This document shows, one piece after another, positions 54,436 to 63,214 of a DNA stretch of 64,000 nucleotides (position 1 is its first letter; each line of letters begins with the position of its first letter). Under the pieces are notes generated by a model. It ran no database searches. It saw only the letters and a list, made by a program, of their open reading frames with translations, and was not told the DNA's origin. The translations under genes were made by a program, and so were the position numbers. The stretch spans positions 1-64,000 of the forward strand of contig SSEL01000001.1 of NCBI GenBank assembly GCA_008012315.1, in the 5' to 3' direction. The stretch is from Rhodospirillaceae bacterium (lineage in GTDB: Bacteria; Pseudomonadota; Alphaproteobacteria; Dongiales; Dongiaceae).

Positions 54436-56130
54436 TTAGAGGGTGAAGACCCAGTTGGTGATGAGCACCACCGCCACACCGGCAGCCAAGGTCAGGTAAG
54501 GCAGCATGCCTGCCTTCCGTTCCATCTTGGCCGAATCGGTGATGCCCAGATCTTCCAGCATGCGCGGCGGAAACTTGCCCTTATCCTGCACATAGTGGCG
54601 ATAACAAAAGACCGGAATGATCATGGCCGCCATGATCAGCCCGCACCACAAGGCGATCGGGTTCCAGACCTTCGCACCGGCCCCCATGAAGGCGGCGTTG
54701 ACGAAGGACAGCACCGTGCCGGCGGCCAGGATCAGCGTCGGGGCCTTGTAGGGCCGGCGCACATGGCCGTTATCGATACGATGGATCCAACCGGAATTGA
54801 GGTTGAGGAAGTTGAAGATGATGTAGCCGCAATTGGACACCGCCAGGATGAAGTAATAGGCGGTGGCATCCGACGACGCGAAGGACAGCAGGATCATGTT
54901 GAAGACCAGATCCGTCCACATGGCGTTGGTCGGCGCGCCGTTGTGATTGACGCCGCTGAGATAGCGCGGCAGCCAGCCATCAACCGAGCCCTGATACAGG
55001 GTGCGCGACGAACCCGCCATCGCCGTGATGATGATCAGGATCAGTGAAGCGATCATCAGGAAGACGAACAGCGTGTGGATGAAATGTCCACCACCCACCA
55101 TCATCGCCATGGCTGACGCAACACCGGTGCCGGCGACGATGCCGCCATCCAGCATGCCGGTCAGGCCCAGGTAACCCTGGAAGGTGATCGGCACCAGGAT
55201 GAAGAGCAGCAGGCAGAGCAGACCCGAATAGAAGATCGCCTTGAAGGTATCCGTATCCGGATTCTTGAACTCGCTGGTGTAGCAGATCGCGGTTTCAAAG
55301 CCGTAGGTCGACCAGGCGGCGATGAACATGCCACCCAGCATCAACGTCCAGCCGGCCGTGTTCCAGCTCCCCGGCTCCGGCGCATAGGGCACCGCGAGTG
55401 GCACGAAGGGCGTGAAGTTGGCCGAGTTGAAGTTGCCGTTGAAGAACGGGATGATGCCGACGATCAACAGCGTGATGACGATCACCAGCCCGACCACCGT
55501 CTGCACCTTGGCGGTGCCAAGGATGCCGCGATGCTGAATGGCGAAGGCCAGCAGCATCAGAATCGCGCCGATGAAGAACGTCCAGTTGATCGAGACATCG
55601 ACCAACCCGCCGATATTGGCGGTGAAGAGCGTCCAGTTGTGGATCGGCATGAGCGCGGCGGTGGCCGCTGCCGCATCCATCGTCTGGCCGGCCGCCGTCG
55701 CCTGGGCGATCAACGCCTGCACCGCTTCGGCCGTCGGCGCCGGTTCCATCAGGTCGAGGATGTAGCCGGCTGCGATGGCGGTGCCCAGCGAGAGCACCGG
55801 CGTCCAGGCAAACCAGTTGCACCAGACCGAGAGCGGCGCGATGAACTTGCTGTAGCGTACCCAGGCAGCCGCACCATAGACCGAAGCACCGCCCGATTTG
55901 CTGGGGAACAAGCCGGCGATTTCGGCATAGGTGAAGGACTGGATGAAGCCCATGCACATCGAGATCGCCCAGACCGCGAAGGCCGGGATACCGACTGTAC
56001 CGGCGATACCACCGATCGAGAAAAGAACGAGTGCAGGAACGCCGCTGGCAACCCAGAACGCCCCTTTCCAATCAATTGTCCGGTGCAGTTCACCCTGCCC
56101 GGCTGTCTTTGTTTCACTTAAAATCGCCAT
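54436..56130 (-). CDS. APC superfamily amino acid/amine permease
   Basis: A 564-aa inner-membrane protein with about 12 helices. It starts with a soluble lead, then FWVASGVPALVLFSIGGIAG in the first helix, typical of the APC fold, and FTYAEIAGLFPSKSGGASVY in helix 2-3. It is longer than most APC permeases (about 450-500 aa) because of an unusual Ala-rich loop of about 50 residues (EPAPTAEAVQALIAQATAAG... to IHNWTLFTANIGG) between early helices. The substrate is unknown. It is the last gene of a UspA-led operon and is followed by a strong terminator. Confidence 0.88.
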   Translation of the reverse strand: MAILSETKTAGQGELHRTIDWKGAFWVASGVPALVLFSIGGIAGTVGIPAFAVWAISMCMGFIQSFTYAEIAGLFPSKSGGASVYGAAAWVRYSKFIAPLSVWCNWFAWTPVLSLGTAIAAGYILDLMEPAPTAEAVQALIAQATAAGQTMDAAAATAALMPIHNWTLFTANIGGLVDVSINWTFFIGAILMLLAFAIQHRGILGTAKVQTVVGLVIVITLLIVGIIPFFNGNFNSANFTPFVPLAVPYAPEPGSWNTAGWTLMLGGMFIAAWSTYGFETAICYTSEFKNPDTDTFKAIFYSGLLCLLLFILVPITFQGYLGLTGMLDGGIVAGTGVASAMAMMVGGGHFIHTLFVFLMIASLILIIITAMAGSSRTLYQGSVDGWLPRYLSGVNHNGAPTNAMWTDLVFNMILLSFASSDATAYYFILAVSNCGYIIFNFLNLNSGWIHRIDNGHVRRPYKAPTLILAAGTVLSFVNAAFMGAGAKVWNPIALWCGLIMAAMIIPVFCYRHYVQDKGKFPPRMLEDLGITDSAKMERKAGMLPYLTLAAGVAVVLITNWVFTL

Positions 56131-56176
56131 TTCCCCCTCCCAGGTACTGGAAAAGCGTTACCTGCTTATTTACCGG

Positions 56177-56578
56177 TTACGAATGCTCCATCTTATTGGC
56201 CGGCATCTCCCCCGATGCCGTTGTTGCCGATGGAGCGGTTGATACCGGGTGATGGAAAATCACCCAGCGGACACGCGCCCATTTGTAGGCATCCATGATC
56301 GAGAGGGCATAAATGAACAGCCCACCGGCATAGCGGCCCACCAGAGAAATCTCGGGCGTCGAGAGATGATAGGTGACATAGCCAAGGGCGATCATGGTGA
56401 AGACAAACAGCAAACCGCGATTGGCTTGATTGTTCAGCACCTGACCGACGCCCGGCAAAACCATTGCCACCGCCAAAATCAAATAAGGATGAAACGGCGG
56501 CTTCGGCTTCACGGCCGCTTGCTCCGCTTCTTTCTGCCGGTTTGATGACACGGCGTTATTCTTCCGTTTTTGCGTCAA
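56177..56578 (-). CDS. Small membrane protein of unknown function (TTG start)
   Basis: A 133-aa protein with a polar, basic N-terminus (TQKRKNNAVSSNRQKEAE), then PYLILAVAMVLPGVGQVLNN, FVFTMIALGYVTYHL and GGLFIYALSIMDAYKWARV, i.e. two or three helices with a TM2-like GVGQ turn. No ATG opens the frame before the helices; the TTG at 56578 has GGGGAG about 7 nt upstream and is the likely start. It lies 46 nt before the APC permease gene and is probably co-transcribed with it. Confidence 0.7.
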   Translation of the reverse strand: MTQKRKNNAVSSNRQKEAEQAAVKPKPPFHPYLILAVAMVLPGVGQVLNNQANRGLLFVFTMIALGYVTYHLSTPEISLVGRYAGGLFIYALSIMDAYKWARVRWVIFHHPVSTAPSATTASGEMPANKMEHS

Positions 56579-56685
56579 GCGTTTCTCCCCACGCTCACGC
56601 GTTCACCGCGATGCGGCATGATGGGCGAAATCGCCACACCAATCCACATATTTTTTAACGCATTGGCTCATCATTGGCACACACG

Positions 56686-57399
56686 TCATGACTGTGACTC
56701 CGATGCTTTGGACTCCGGTATGTTCGATGCCAGTGCCGTTGCAACGTCACGATGAATCGCAATCAATCGATCGAGCAGATCTTGCAGCACGTCCGGTGCC
56801 AGGACCGGATTCTCGAAATCGGCCTGGCGCAGCACCTGGTAATGCAATCGGTCTGCTTGGCTGGCCTGAAACACCAGCCGCACGCCCTTCGCCGTCAGCA
56901 GCATTTCCTTCGCCTGTGGCTTGTCGAAGAAGGTCATATGCGGCGTCAGGATCCTGGATGCCGGCAAGCGCGCCGGATCGTCGCTGTGAATCGTGGCGTC
57001 CTTCGGCCAGCCAGGCGGCAGATCGACGCGATGCGGCAGATCGTTGGAGGGCGAGAAGAATTCGACATTATGGGCGCGCATCAGGATGTCGAGGGTCGGC
57101 ATGCCCGGCAGCGGCGCCATCAAGCTGACGCGCAGCCACAGACTCGGGACCTTGCGCACGGCAATATGATCGATGATCGCATCGATATGCACGCCATGGC
57201 CGCCATAGCGGCCGGTAAGTACGGGATAATCGAGATCCTCCTGGCGCAGTTGCGGCGCTTCCAGCAGATCGAGGCATTGCGAGAACAGGACGCCGCGCCG
57301 CGCTTTCAAGCGCCGCCGGTCGCGGCGATAGATCCAGCCGAGCGCGATGGCCGCGGCGACAACCAGAACAATCAGGATAATCGTTTCGCCCGTCGTCAT
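56686..57399 (-). CDS. Membrane-anchored protein of unknown function
   Basis: A 237-aa protein with a single N-terminal helix (IILIVLVVAAAIALGWIY) and then a basic RRDRRRLKARR stop, so most of it should lie in the cytoplasm. The soluble part (about 35-237) has features of a conserved domain, e.g. YPVLTGRYGGHGVHIDAIID and PSLWLRVSLMAPLPGMPTLD, but I recognise no family. It sits between the UspA gene (40 nt) and the TTG-start membrane protein (107 nt) in the same operon. Confidence 0.75.
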   Translation of the reverse strand: MTTGETIILIVLVVAAAIALGWIYRRDRRRLKARRGVLFSQCLDLLEAPQLRQEDLDYPVLTGRYGGHGVHIDAIIDHIAVRKVPSLWLRVSLMAPLPGMPTLDILMRAHNVEFFSPSNDLPHRVDLPPGWPKDATIHSDDPARLPASRILTPHMTFFDKPQAKEMLLTAKGVRLVFQASQADRLHYQVLRQADFENPVLAPDVLQDLLDRLIAIHRDVATALASNIPESKASESQS

Positions 57400-57439
57400 C
57401 GGCGCTTTAACTTGCCTTGCTTCAGTTCAGTCACTGGCG

Positions 57440-57868
57440 TCATCTCACAATCGTGACCGGGCAATGGGCCAGGGCAACGATATCGGCCGCCACCGATCCC
57501 AGCAGCAGACGCTTCGCCCCGGTCAACCCGGCGGAACCGGCAATGATGTGGTGATAGTTGTTCTTCTCCGCATAGCTCACGATGGCGGCGGCGGCACTGC
57601 GGCCATGAACCCGTATGCAGGTCAGATGTTGCACATCCTGCTGCGTGGCCACGCTGAGCGCCGAGAGCAATTCGCGCTCGGCCGGCAGGTCGCCGGCCCG
57701 CAAGCGCTTTTCGTCCCAGACCATTGGATGCTGTTCTTCGGCACCGGCAATGACGGTGAGAAAAGCCAGGTGCTGCTGCTGCGACCGCGCGAGTTCGACG
57801 GCGTAGACAACTGCCTTTTCCGATATTGCCGATCCGTCCGTTGCGCAAAGCAAACCCGATGTCATCAT
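57440..57868 (-). CDS. Universal stress protein (UspA family)
   Basis: A 142-aa single Usp domain. The first strand is SGLLCATDGSAISEKAVVYA, and the ATP-binding signature GSAGLTGAKRLLLGSVAADI closes the domain, with HCPVTIVR at the end. Proteins with this G-x2-G-x9-G pattern bind ATP. It leads an operon of two unknown membrane proteins and an APC permease, suggesting it modulates transport under stress (inference). Two tandem ATG codons (57868 and 57865) are possible starts. Confidence 0.9.
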   Translation of the reverse strand: MMTSGLLCATDGSAISEKAVVYAVELARSQQQHLAFLTVIAGAEEQHPMVWDEKRLRAGDLPAERELLSALSVATQQDVQHLTCIRVHGRSAAAAIVSYAEKNNYHHIIAGSAGLTGAKRLLLGSVAADIVALAHCPVTIVR

Positions 57869-57901
57869 TCCTACCCCCGCTCGATAAGCGCCGTTTTATA
57901 G

Positions 57902-57935
57902 GAAAACCGGCCGATGGTATTGTCCATCGGCCGGT
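57902..57935 (-). terminator. Rho-independent terminator after the ethanolamine-type permease
   Basis: A perfect 12-bp stem, ACCGGCCGATGG (57906-57917) with CCATCGGCCGGT (57924-57935), a 6-nt loop, then TTTTCC on the minus strand. It separates the two minus-strand operons. Confidence 0.85.
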
Positions 57936-58013
57936 CTTAACGGGCCGTTACCAAGCCGGGCCTGCCCTTACGCTCTTTTAAACAAGCCCTTAACCATACC
58001 GTCGGTCGGCGCC

Positions 58014-59453
58014 TCAGTATCCCCGAGGCCGCGGCCAGGCCATGGTGAACTGGTCGCCGCGCCGCACATATTTGTAGCGGTGGAAGACGAACCAGATCGA
58101 GGCCAGGATGTAGAACATCATCATCGCCAGAAGCTGTGCACCGAAGCCGAGGAACACGGCGAACAAGGTGGCAACGCAAAGGATGAAGAGGACGATCGCC
58201 GGGATCGGGTGTCCGGGATGGACATAACCCCGCTTGATCGTGCCCAGCGGCCATTTGCGGCGAAACTTCATGACATTGATCGGCATGAAGGTGTAGCCGA
58301 GCAGGCCCGAGAGGATCGAGAAGGTGATCGTCTGCGCCAGGAGCCCGGTAAAGCCGAAAGCGACGGCGATCGGGATCAGGAACAGGATCGAGCGGTAGGG
58401 CGTGCGGTATTTCGGATGTACCGCCGAGAACCATTGCGGCAGATAACGGTCACGGCCCATGGAGAACCAGGCACGCGAGGCGTCATTGATGCAGCCATTG
58501 GCCGAGGCGGTCGCCGAGAACACCGTGGCGACCCAGAGCAGCACATGCAGGAAGGTGCTGCCGCTCATCTTCGAGGCGTCATAAAGCGGCGCCAGCGCCT
58601 GTCCCAGATAGTCCCAGGGCAGCATGCCGGCACAGATCCACCAGGTGAGCGCGGCGGCGATCAGCAGCGTGATCATGCCGGTCATGGTGCCGAGCGGCAG
58701 GGAGCGGCCGGCCGAGCGGACTTCTTCCGCCGCCTGACAGGTGCCTTCGATCCCGAGATAGTACCAGATGCCGAATTGGAACGAAGCCAGCACACCCATC
58801 CAGCCATAAGGCAGGCCGGGCACGTTGGAAAGTTCCGGCAGCGGCTGGATCGCCAGCATTTCTGCGTGCTGCGTGATTTCACCCGGCGAGAATGGATGTA
58901 CCCCGACCCACAGGATAATGATCGACACGAAGGCGACGGCGGTGATCAGGAAGTTCACCGACAAAGCCATGAAGACGCCGCGATAATTCAGGAAAGCGAG
59001 TGCCGCGACCATGAAGAAGACGAAGGGATGCGGATCGACCCCGGGTCGTCCCAGTTCCTCCGCCCCCATCGTCACCAGATCACCGATCACCAGCACGTCA
59101 GCCGCTTCCAGCATGGTATAGGCCATGACCAGATAGAGGCCGACATTGAAGGCCATCAGCGGCCCCGTCGTGTGCTTAGCCTGGGCATATTGCCCGCCGG
59201 CCGCCGCCACGGTGGAGGTGATTTCCGAATCGATCATGGCGACGCAGGTGTAAAGCAGGCCGACCACCCAGCAGGCGATCAGCGAGCCATAGGCGCCACC
59301 TTTCCCCACCGAGAAATTCCAGCCCATGAATTCACCGACCAGAACGATGCCGACGCCCAGCGCCCAGACATGGGCGGGACCCAGCACCTTCTTCAGGTTG
59401 ATGACGCTCGGCGTTGTTTGATCGGCCGCTTGCTTCAAGGCAACATCCGACAT
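58014..59453 (-). CDS. APC-family permease, ethanolamine-permease-like
   Basis: A 479-aa permease with about 12 helices. It starts VINLKKVLGPAHVWALGVGI and continues VLVGEFMGWNFSVGKGGAYG, a pattern typical of the ethanolamine permease/Eat group. Later come AAAGGQYAQAKHTTGPLMAF and GIEGTCQAAEEVRSAGRSLP, the loop linked to amine substrates. Import of ethanolamine or an amino acid is likely; no ethanolamine ammonia-lyase genes are present. It starts 3 nt after a 59-aa membrane protein gene and ends before a terminator. Confidence 0.88.
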   Translation of the reverse strand: MSDVALKQAADQTTPSVINLKKVLGPAHVWALGVGIVLVGEFMGWNFSVGKGGAYGSLIACWVVGLLYTCVAMIDSEITSTVAAAGGQYAQAKHTTGPLMAFNVGLYLVMAYTMLEAADVLVIGDLVTMGAEELGRPGVDPHPFVFFMVAALAFLNYRGVFMALSVNFLITAVAFVSIIILWVGVHPFSPGEITQHAEMLAIQPLPELSNVPGLPYGWMGVLASFQFGIWYYLGIEGTCQAAEEVRSAGRSLPLGTMTGMITLLIAAALTWWICAGMLPWDYLGQALAPLYDASKMSGSTFLHVLLWVATVFSATASANGCINDASRAWFSMGRDRYLPQWFSAVHPKYRTPYRSILFLIPIAVAFGFTGLLAQTITFSILSGLLGYTFMPINVMKFRRKWPLGTIKRGYVHPGHPIPAIVLFILCVATLFAVFLGFGAQLLAMMMFYILASIWFVFHRYKYVRRGDQFTMAWPRPRGY

Positions 59454-59456
59454 GTC

Positions 59457-59636
59457 CTATCTCCCGTTCCGATGTTGCTCTTGCTGCACGGCCAGCTCGT
59501 CAATGCCTTCCTGCGAACTGGTCAGCACGTCTTCGCTGAAATGCTTGCTGACGCGGATGGCATCAAGCACCATCCACAGAACCAGCAAACCCGCCGCGAT
59601 CCAGGCGGCATATTGCAAGATATCCCAGAAATCCAT
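59457..59636 (-). CDS. 59-aa single-helix membrane protein
   Basis: A small gene directly before the permease. It starts MDFWDILQYAAWIAAGLLVL, a membrane helix of about 20 residues, then a polar, acidic tail (SKHFSEDVLTSSQEGIDELA... ending QEQHRNGR). ATG at 59636 follows GAGGGGA; the TAG at 59457-59459 lies 3 nt before the permease ATG. Tight spacing and a good ribosome site support it as real. It may be a small subunit of the permease. Confidence 0.75.
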   Translation of the reverse strand: MDFWDILQYAAWIAAGLLVLWMVLDAIRVSKHFSEDVLTSSQEGIDELAVQQEQHRNGR

Positions 59637-59673
59637 GATGTCTCCCCTCGCCGTCGATTGGCGATGACGATCT

Positions 59674-60099
59674 CTATCGGTCGAACTTTTCCGCGATGAC
59701 TTCCTTGTATTCCTTGTCGGAATAGACCAGCAGGAAGAGGAAATAGCCGATGATGACGGCGGCCGTGAGCAGCAGCATCGACCAGTTGAAGCTGTAATCG
59801 AACCACTGGGTGATCAGCGCCGCGGCACTGTTCACGTCATAGCCGAGCGCTTCCCATTGCTTCTGCATGGTGGCGTTCTGGCCGAGATTTTCCCAGGTCG
59901 CGCCGGTGAAGGTGACCGTGCCGTCGGCAGCGGTTTCCTGCGTCACGCCCGCCGGCAGGATAGTGCGGGTCGATGCCCCCGCAAGATTGAAGACCAAGGG
60001 CACCCAAAGGGCCAGGAATACGGCGATCAGGACCAGCAACGCGTCGATGATCTGGCCCACCACGCCTTGTTTCGGCGGTTGGTATTTGGCTTTAGCCAT
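59674..60099 (-). CDS. Small two-helix membrane protein of unknown function
   Basis: A 141-aa protein with an N-terminal helix (IIDALLVLIAVFLALWVPLV), an extracytoplasmic loop of about 65 residues (STRTILPAGVTQETAADGTV...), a second helix (WSMLLLTAAVIIGYFLFLLV) and a charged tail (YSDKEYKEVIAEKFDR). ATG at 60099 follows GGAGGGGGAG. It lies 37 nt before the 59-aa gene and 86 nt after the 94-aa gene, all in the permease operon. No family is recognised. Confidence 0.8.
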   Translation of the reverse strand: MAKAKYQPPKQGVVGQIIDALLVLIAVFLALWVPLVFNLAGASTRTILPAGVTQETAADGTVTFTGATWENLGQNATMQKQWEALGYDVNSAAALITQWFDYSFNWSMLLLTAAVIIGYFLFLLVYSDKEYKEVIAEKFDR

Positions 60100-60185
60100 G
60101 GAGTCTCCCCCTCCCGAGTAAAAGTCATCCTGACCCGCGCCGGCGTCACGCCCGCAGCATCAGGCAATCGGCAGAGACGGCCCGC

Positions 60186-60470
60186 TCACTGATGGCGGGC
60201 TTCGTCGAGATGCCGAATGTCCAGTTCGTAGATGAAGTTTTTGTCGTGGCTGTAATGCGAGATCATCGCCAGGATCGAGGCCGTGTTGAACAGGCCCAGA
60301 ATGACGGCGGCGACCGCGATGACGACCCGCATCGTATTATCGGGGATCAGCGGATTGATGCTGAAGAATACGAAAGCGAGCACAGCCCACAGAACCACAA
60401 CGAACCCAAAGGCCCAGAGCTTGTCGCGCCGAAACATAGCGTCGATCCGGGCTTGCATAGATTCAGCCAT
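60186..60470 (-). CDS. Small two-helix membrane protein of unknown function (operon lead)
   Basis: A 94-aa protein with two hydrophobic helices (LWAFGFVVVLWAVLAFVFFS and VVIAVAAVILGLFNTASILA) and a polar His-rich tail (ISHYSHDKNFIYELDIRHLD). ATG at 60470 follows GGGAGA. It is the first of three small membrane genes that precede the ethanolamine-type permease. I do not recognise a family. Confidence 0.78.
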   Translation of the reverse strand: MAESMQARIDAMFRRDKLWAFGFVVVLWAVLAFVFFSINPLIPDNTMRVVIAVAAVILGLFNTASILAMISHYSHDKNFIYELDIRHLDEARHQ

Positions 60471-60674
60471 TTGGCGGGTCTCCCGTTATAGACGCAAGTC
60501 GCCGTATTCAGCCGAATACAGCTCCCGCGTCGATCCTCTCAGACACTCTTAGTTCTTCTTTGGCCGTTAATCGGCCATTACGTGTTGTTTACCACATTGA
60601 AAACTTTTTTAATAGGCTGAAACTTCTTAACAATAATGCATCGACCAAAAGCGGCATGCATTAGACCGAAATCG

Positions 60675-61673
60675 TCAGGACTCTCGTTTCAGCGGCCGGG
60701 CCAGGAGCGCCTGGACGGCCATATCGATATCGATCCGCCCGCGGAGAATATCATCGACCGCGCGGCAGAGCGGCATCTCCACCTGCAACTGGCCGGCAAG
60801 GGCAACGACGGCGGCGGCGGTGGTGACGCCTTCGGCCACGGTATGGCGTTGCGCCAGGATGTCGGCGACCTTGCGCCCCTCGCCCAGTTCATGGCCCAGC
60901 GAGGTATTGCGCGATTTCAGGCTGCAGCAGGTGAGGATGAGGTCGCCGAAACCCGCCAGCCCCATCAGGGTCTCGCTGCGCCCGCCTTTGGCCAGCGCCA
61001 GCCGGCTGACCTCCGCCAGGCCGCGCGTGATCAAGGCGGCGCGGGCGTTTTCGCCGAGGCCGCGGCCGATGACGATGCCGCAGGCGATCGCCAGTACATT
61101 CTTGGTTGCCCCCGCGACCTCGACGCCGACCGGATCAGACGCGCCATAAGGACGGAAAGCGGCATGGCTGAGAGCCGCCATCAATCGCTGGGCGACGGCA
61201 TCTTCCGACGCGGCGATCGCCACCGCCGTCGGCAAGCCGCGCGCCGCCTCCGCCGCGAAACTGGGGCCTGACAGCACGGCGATGCGCTGGCCCGGCAATT
61301 CCTCCGCCGCGATTTCGGTCATCAGCCGCCCGCTGCCAAGCTCGATTCCCTTGGCGCAGATCACCAGCGGGCTGGACGGCGCAAGATGCGGCCGCGCCGT
61401 GCGGCAGAAAGCACGGAAATATTGCGACGGCTGCGCATAGAGGACGGCATCGGCCACCAAAGCAGCAGGAAGGTCGACGGCAATTCGCAAATCCGGCGGC
61501 AGGACGACACCGGGCAGATACCGGCTATTGGCGCCCTCGCGTCGCATCGCCTCCGCTTGTTCAGGGCGGCGCACCCAAAGCTGCGTCGCGCGGCCGGCAC
61601 GGGCGGCGATCAAAGCCAGCGCCGTACCCCAGGCACCGGCTCCGATTACCGAAAGCGATTTTATATCGGTCAT
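60675..61673 (-). CDS. gpsA: Glycerol-3-phosphate dehydrogenase [NAD(P)+]
   Basis: A 332-aa enzyme that reduces dihydroxyacetone phosphate to sn-glycerol 3-phosphate for phospholipid synthesis. The dinucleotide motif SVIGAGAWGTALALIAARAG starts at residue 7; VISGPSFAxE-like VLSGPSFAAEAARGLPTA is at about 140; and the catalytic Lys is in VAGATKNVLAIACGIVIGRG (about 190). Normal length. ATG at 61673 follows AGGA; a longer frame to 61709 lacks family support. It is divergent from a substrate-binding protein gene. Confidence 0.95.
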   Translation of the reverse strand: MTDIKSLSVIGAGAWGTALALIAARAGRATQLWVRRPEQAEAMRREGANSRYLPGVVLPPDLRIAVDLPAALVADAVLYAQPSQYFRAFCRTARPHLAPSSPLVICAKGIELGSGRLMTEIAAEELPGQRIAVLSGPSFAAEAARGLPTAVAIAASEDAVAQRLMAALSHAAFRPYGASDPVGVEVAGATKNVLAIACGIVIGRGLGENARAALITRGLAEVSRLALAKGGRSETLMGLAGFGDLILTCCSLKSRNTSLGHELGEGRKVADILAQRHTVAEGVTTAAAVVALAGQLQVEMPLCRAVDDILRGRIDIDMAVQALLARPLKRES

Positions 61674-61878
61674 TGCCGTCGCATCCTGATGATTACTGCC
61701 TCGCCGCATCGCGCGCCTGTCATCGCCGCCTCGTCAGGCCTTCCTGCTTGGTCCGGCCCCGTCTCGGCTGTAGTCTGCCGCCCGGCGAAGTGCAAGATGG
61801 TTTCAACCGATGTCGTTTCTTTCACGTGACGTGCGGCTAACGCGGTGCGGCAGAGCGGCCGGCCTTCGGAAGCGGCTG

Positions 61879-63018
61879 ATGCCGGTGGCTCTGAAGCGGC
61901 TGATCCCGGCGGCTCTTTTGCTGCTGGGCATGGCGCATGAACCGGCGGCGGCGGGTGACGCCGCCACAGCGCCCGCCAAAGCCCCCACCCCTGCGCCGGG
62001 CATGGCATCGCTGACCGTGGCCTTGCCAGCCGGCGCTGCACCGCGGACCATCGGTTTCTACATGGCGCAGGCCGGCCATCTGTTTGCCGATGCCGGGCTC
62101 CAGGTCCGCTTCATCGCCGCGACCGACCGCCCGCCGGCGCAGATGCTCGCCGACGGCAAGGCCGATCTTGCGGTCGATATCATGTCCACCGCCTTGCGCC
62201 TGCGCGAGGACGGGGCGCCGATCCAGCATATCGCTCAATTCTTTCAGCAAGCCGGGCAGGCGCTTTACTGCCGCCGGCCGATCAAGACGCCGGCCGATCT
62301 TTCCGGCACCAGCATCGGCATCTGGCTGGGTCATCAGGAAAGTTCCTTCCATGCCTGGATGAACCGCCTCAATATCAGCACCTTCGGCGAGGAGAACGGC
62401 GTCACCCTGTCGCAACAGGCCGACGATCTCCATGCCCTGGCCGATCATCGCCTGGATTGCATCACCTCGACGACCTATCTCATTCCCCGGCAGATGAAGA
62501 TCGCCGGTCTCAAGCCGAAGGATCTGACGGCTTTCCGCTACGAAGATCTCGATGTCGCGACGCTGGAAGATGGCCTCTATGCCCGGGCCGAGGATCTGCG
62601 TGATCCGGTGCGGCTCGATCTCTTCGCCCGCTTTTTGGCGGCATCCCGCCGCGGCTGGCGGCAGTTTCACGATAATCGCGGCGCGGCGCTCAGGCTGCTC
62701 GCCCGCCTGCCGGCCGATACCGATCTGCAGGCGGCAAATCAGACCGGAACCGAACAGGCTGAAAAGACCCCCGGCAGGCCGGCCGACAGCCGGGCCGGCA
62801 TCGATCGCGGCGCGCTGGCGGACAGCCTGAAAGCGGTGGATGCCCTGCTGCATGCCGATAACAAGCCGATCGGCAAGCTGGATCCGGCCGCCTATGATCG
62901 CAGCATCAATGTGCTGCTCACCGGCGCGCCCGACCCGGTGCTGACCCGCGCCCCGGCCGGCGCCGTCAGCGATGCCGTCTGGCAGCGTCTCGGCGCCATC
63001 GACCGGCCGGAAAAATAG
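61879..63018 (+). CDS. NMT1/THI5-like substrate-binding protein
   Basis: A 379-aa secreted protein. The signal peptide is [20 protein letters not shown], with cleavage near PAAAGD. The mature domain looks like the ABC nitrate/sulfonate/thiamine-precursor binding type: [55 protein letters not shown], and [13 protein letters not shown]. No permease or ATPase gene is nearby, so it is an orphan. The start at 61879 has GGAAG at 7 nt; an upstream ATG at 61810 is possible but gives a less compact signal. The insert [20 protein letters not shown] near 315 is unusual. Confidence 0.82.
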   Translation: MPVALKRLIPAALLLLGMAHEPAAAGDAATAPAKAPTPAPGMASLTVALPAGAAPRTIGFYMAQAGHLFADAGLQVRFIAATDRPPAQMLADGKADLAVDIMSTALRLREDGAPIQHIAQFFQQAGQALYCRRPIKTPADLSGTSIGIWLGHQESSFHAWMNRLNISTFGEENGVTLSQQADDLHALADHRLDCITSTTYLIPRQMKIAGLKPKDLTAFRYEDLDVATLEDGLYARAEDLRDPVRLDLFARFLAASRRGWRQFHDNRGAALRLLARLPADTDLQAANQTGTEQAEKTPGRPADSRAGIDRGALADSLKAVDALLHADNKPIGKLDPAAYDRSINVLLTGAPDPVLTRAPAGAVSDAVWQRLGAIDRPEK

Positions 63019-63040
63019 CGTTGCCGGCCCGTCGCCGCTT

Positions 63041-63069
63041 TTGCCAGATCGCACCGCCTCTGCTATAAC
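63041..63069 (+). promoter_or_regulatory. Sigma-70-type promoter of tRNA-Arg
   Basis: TTGCCA (63041-63046), a 17-nt spacer, and TATAAC (63064-63069). It would start transcription about 7 nt before the tRNA. Confidence 0.75.
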
Positions 63070-63082
63070 CCCCCTCGCCCGC

Positions 63083-63159
63083 GTCCCCGTAGCTCAGCAG
63101 GATAGAGCGTCGGTTTCCTAAACCGCAGGTCGGAGGTTCGAATCCTCTCGGGGACGCCA
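63083..63159 (+). tRNA. tRNA-Arg (anticodon CCT)
   Basis: A 77-nt cloverleaf. The acceptor GTCCCCG pairs with CGGGGAC, the D arm is GCTC/GAGC, the anticodon loop TTCCTAA gives CCT for AGG codons, the T loop is TTCGAAT, and CCA is encoded. tRNA 3' ends like this one are common integration sites. Confidence 0.95.
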
Positions 63160-63214
63160 ATTCCACAATCTGTTCACGATGTTGGGCGCCTTGGCAATGC
63201 GACTCGGGCGGCCG

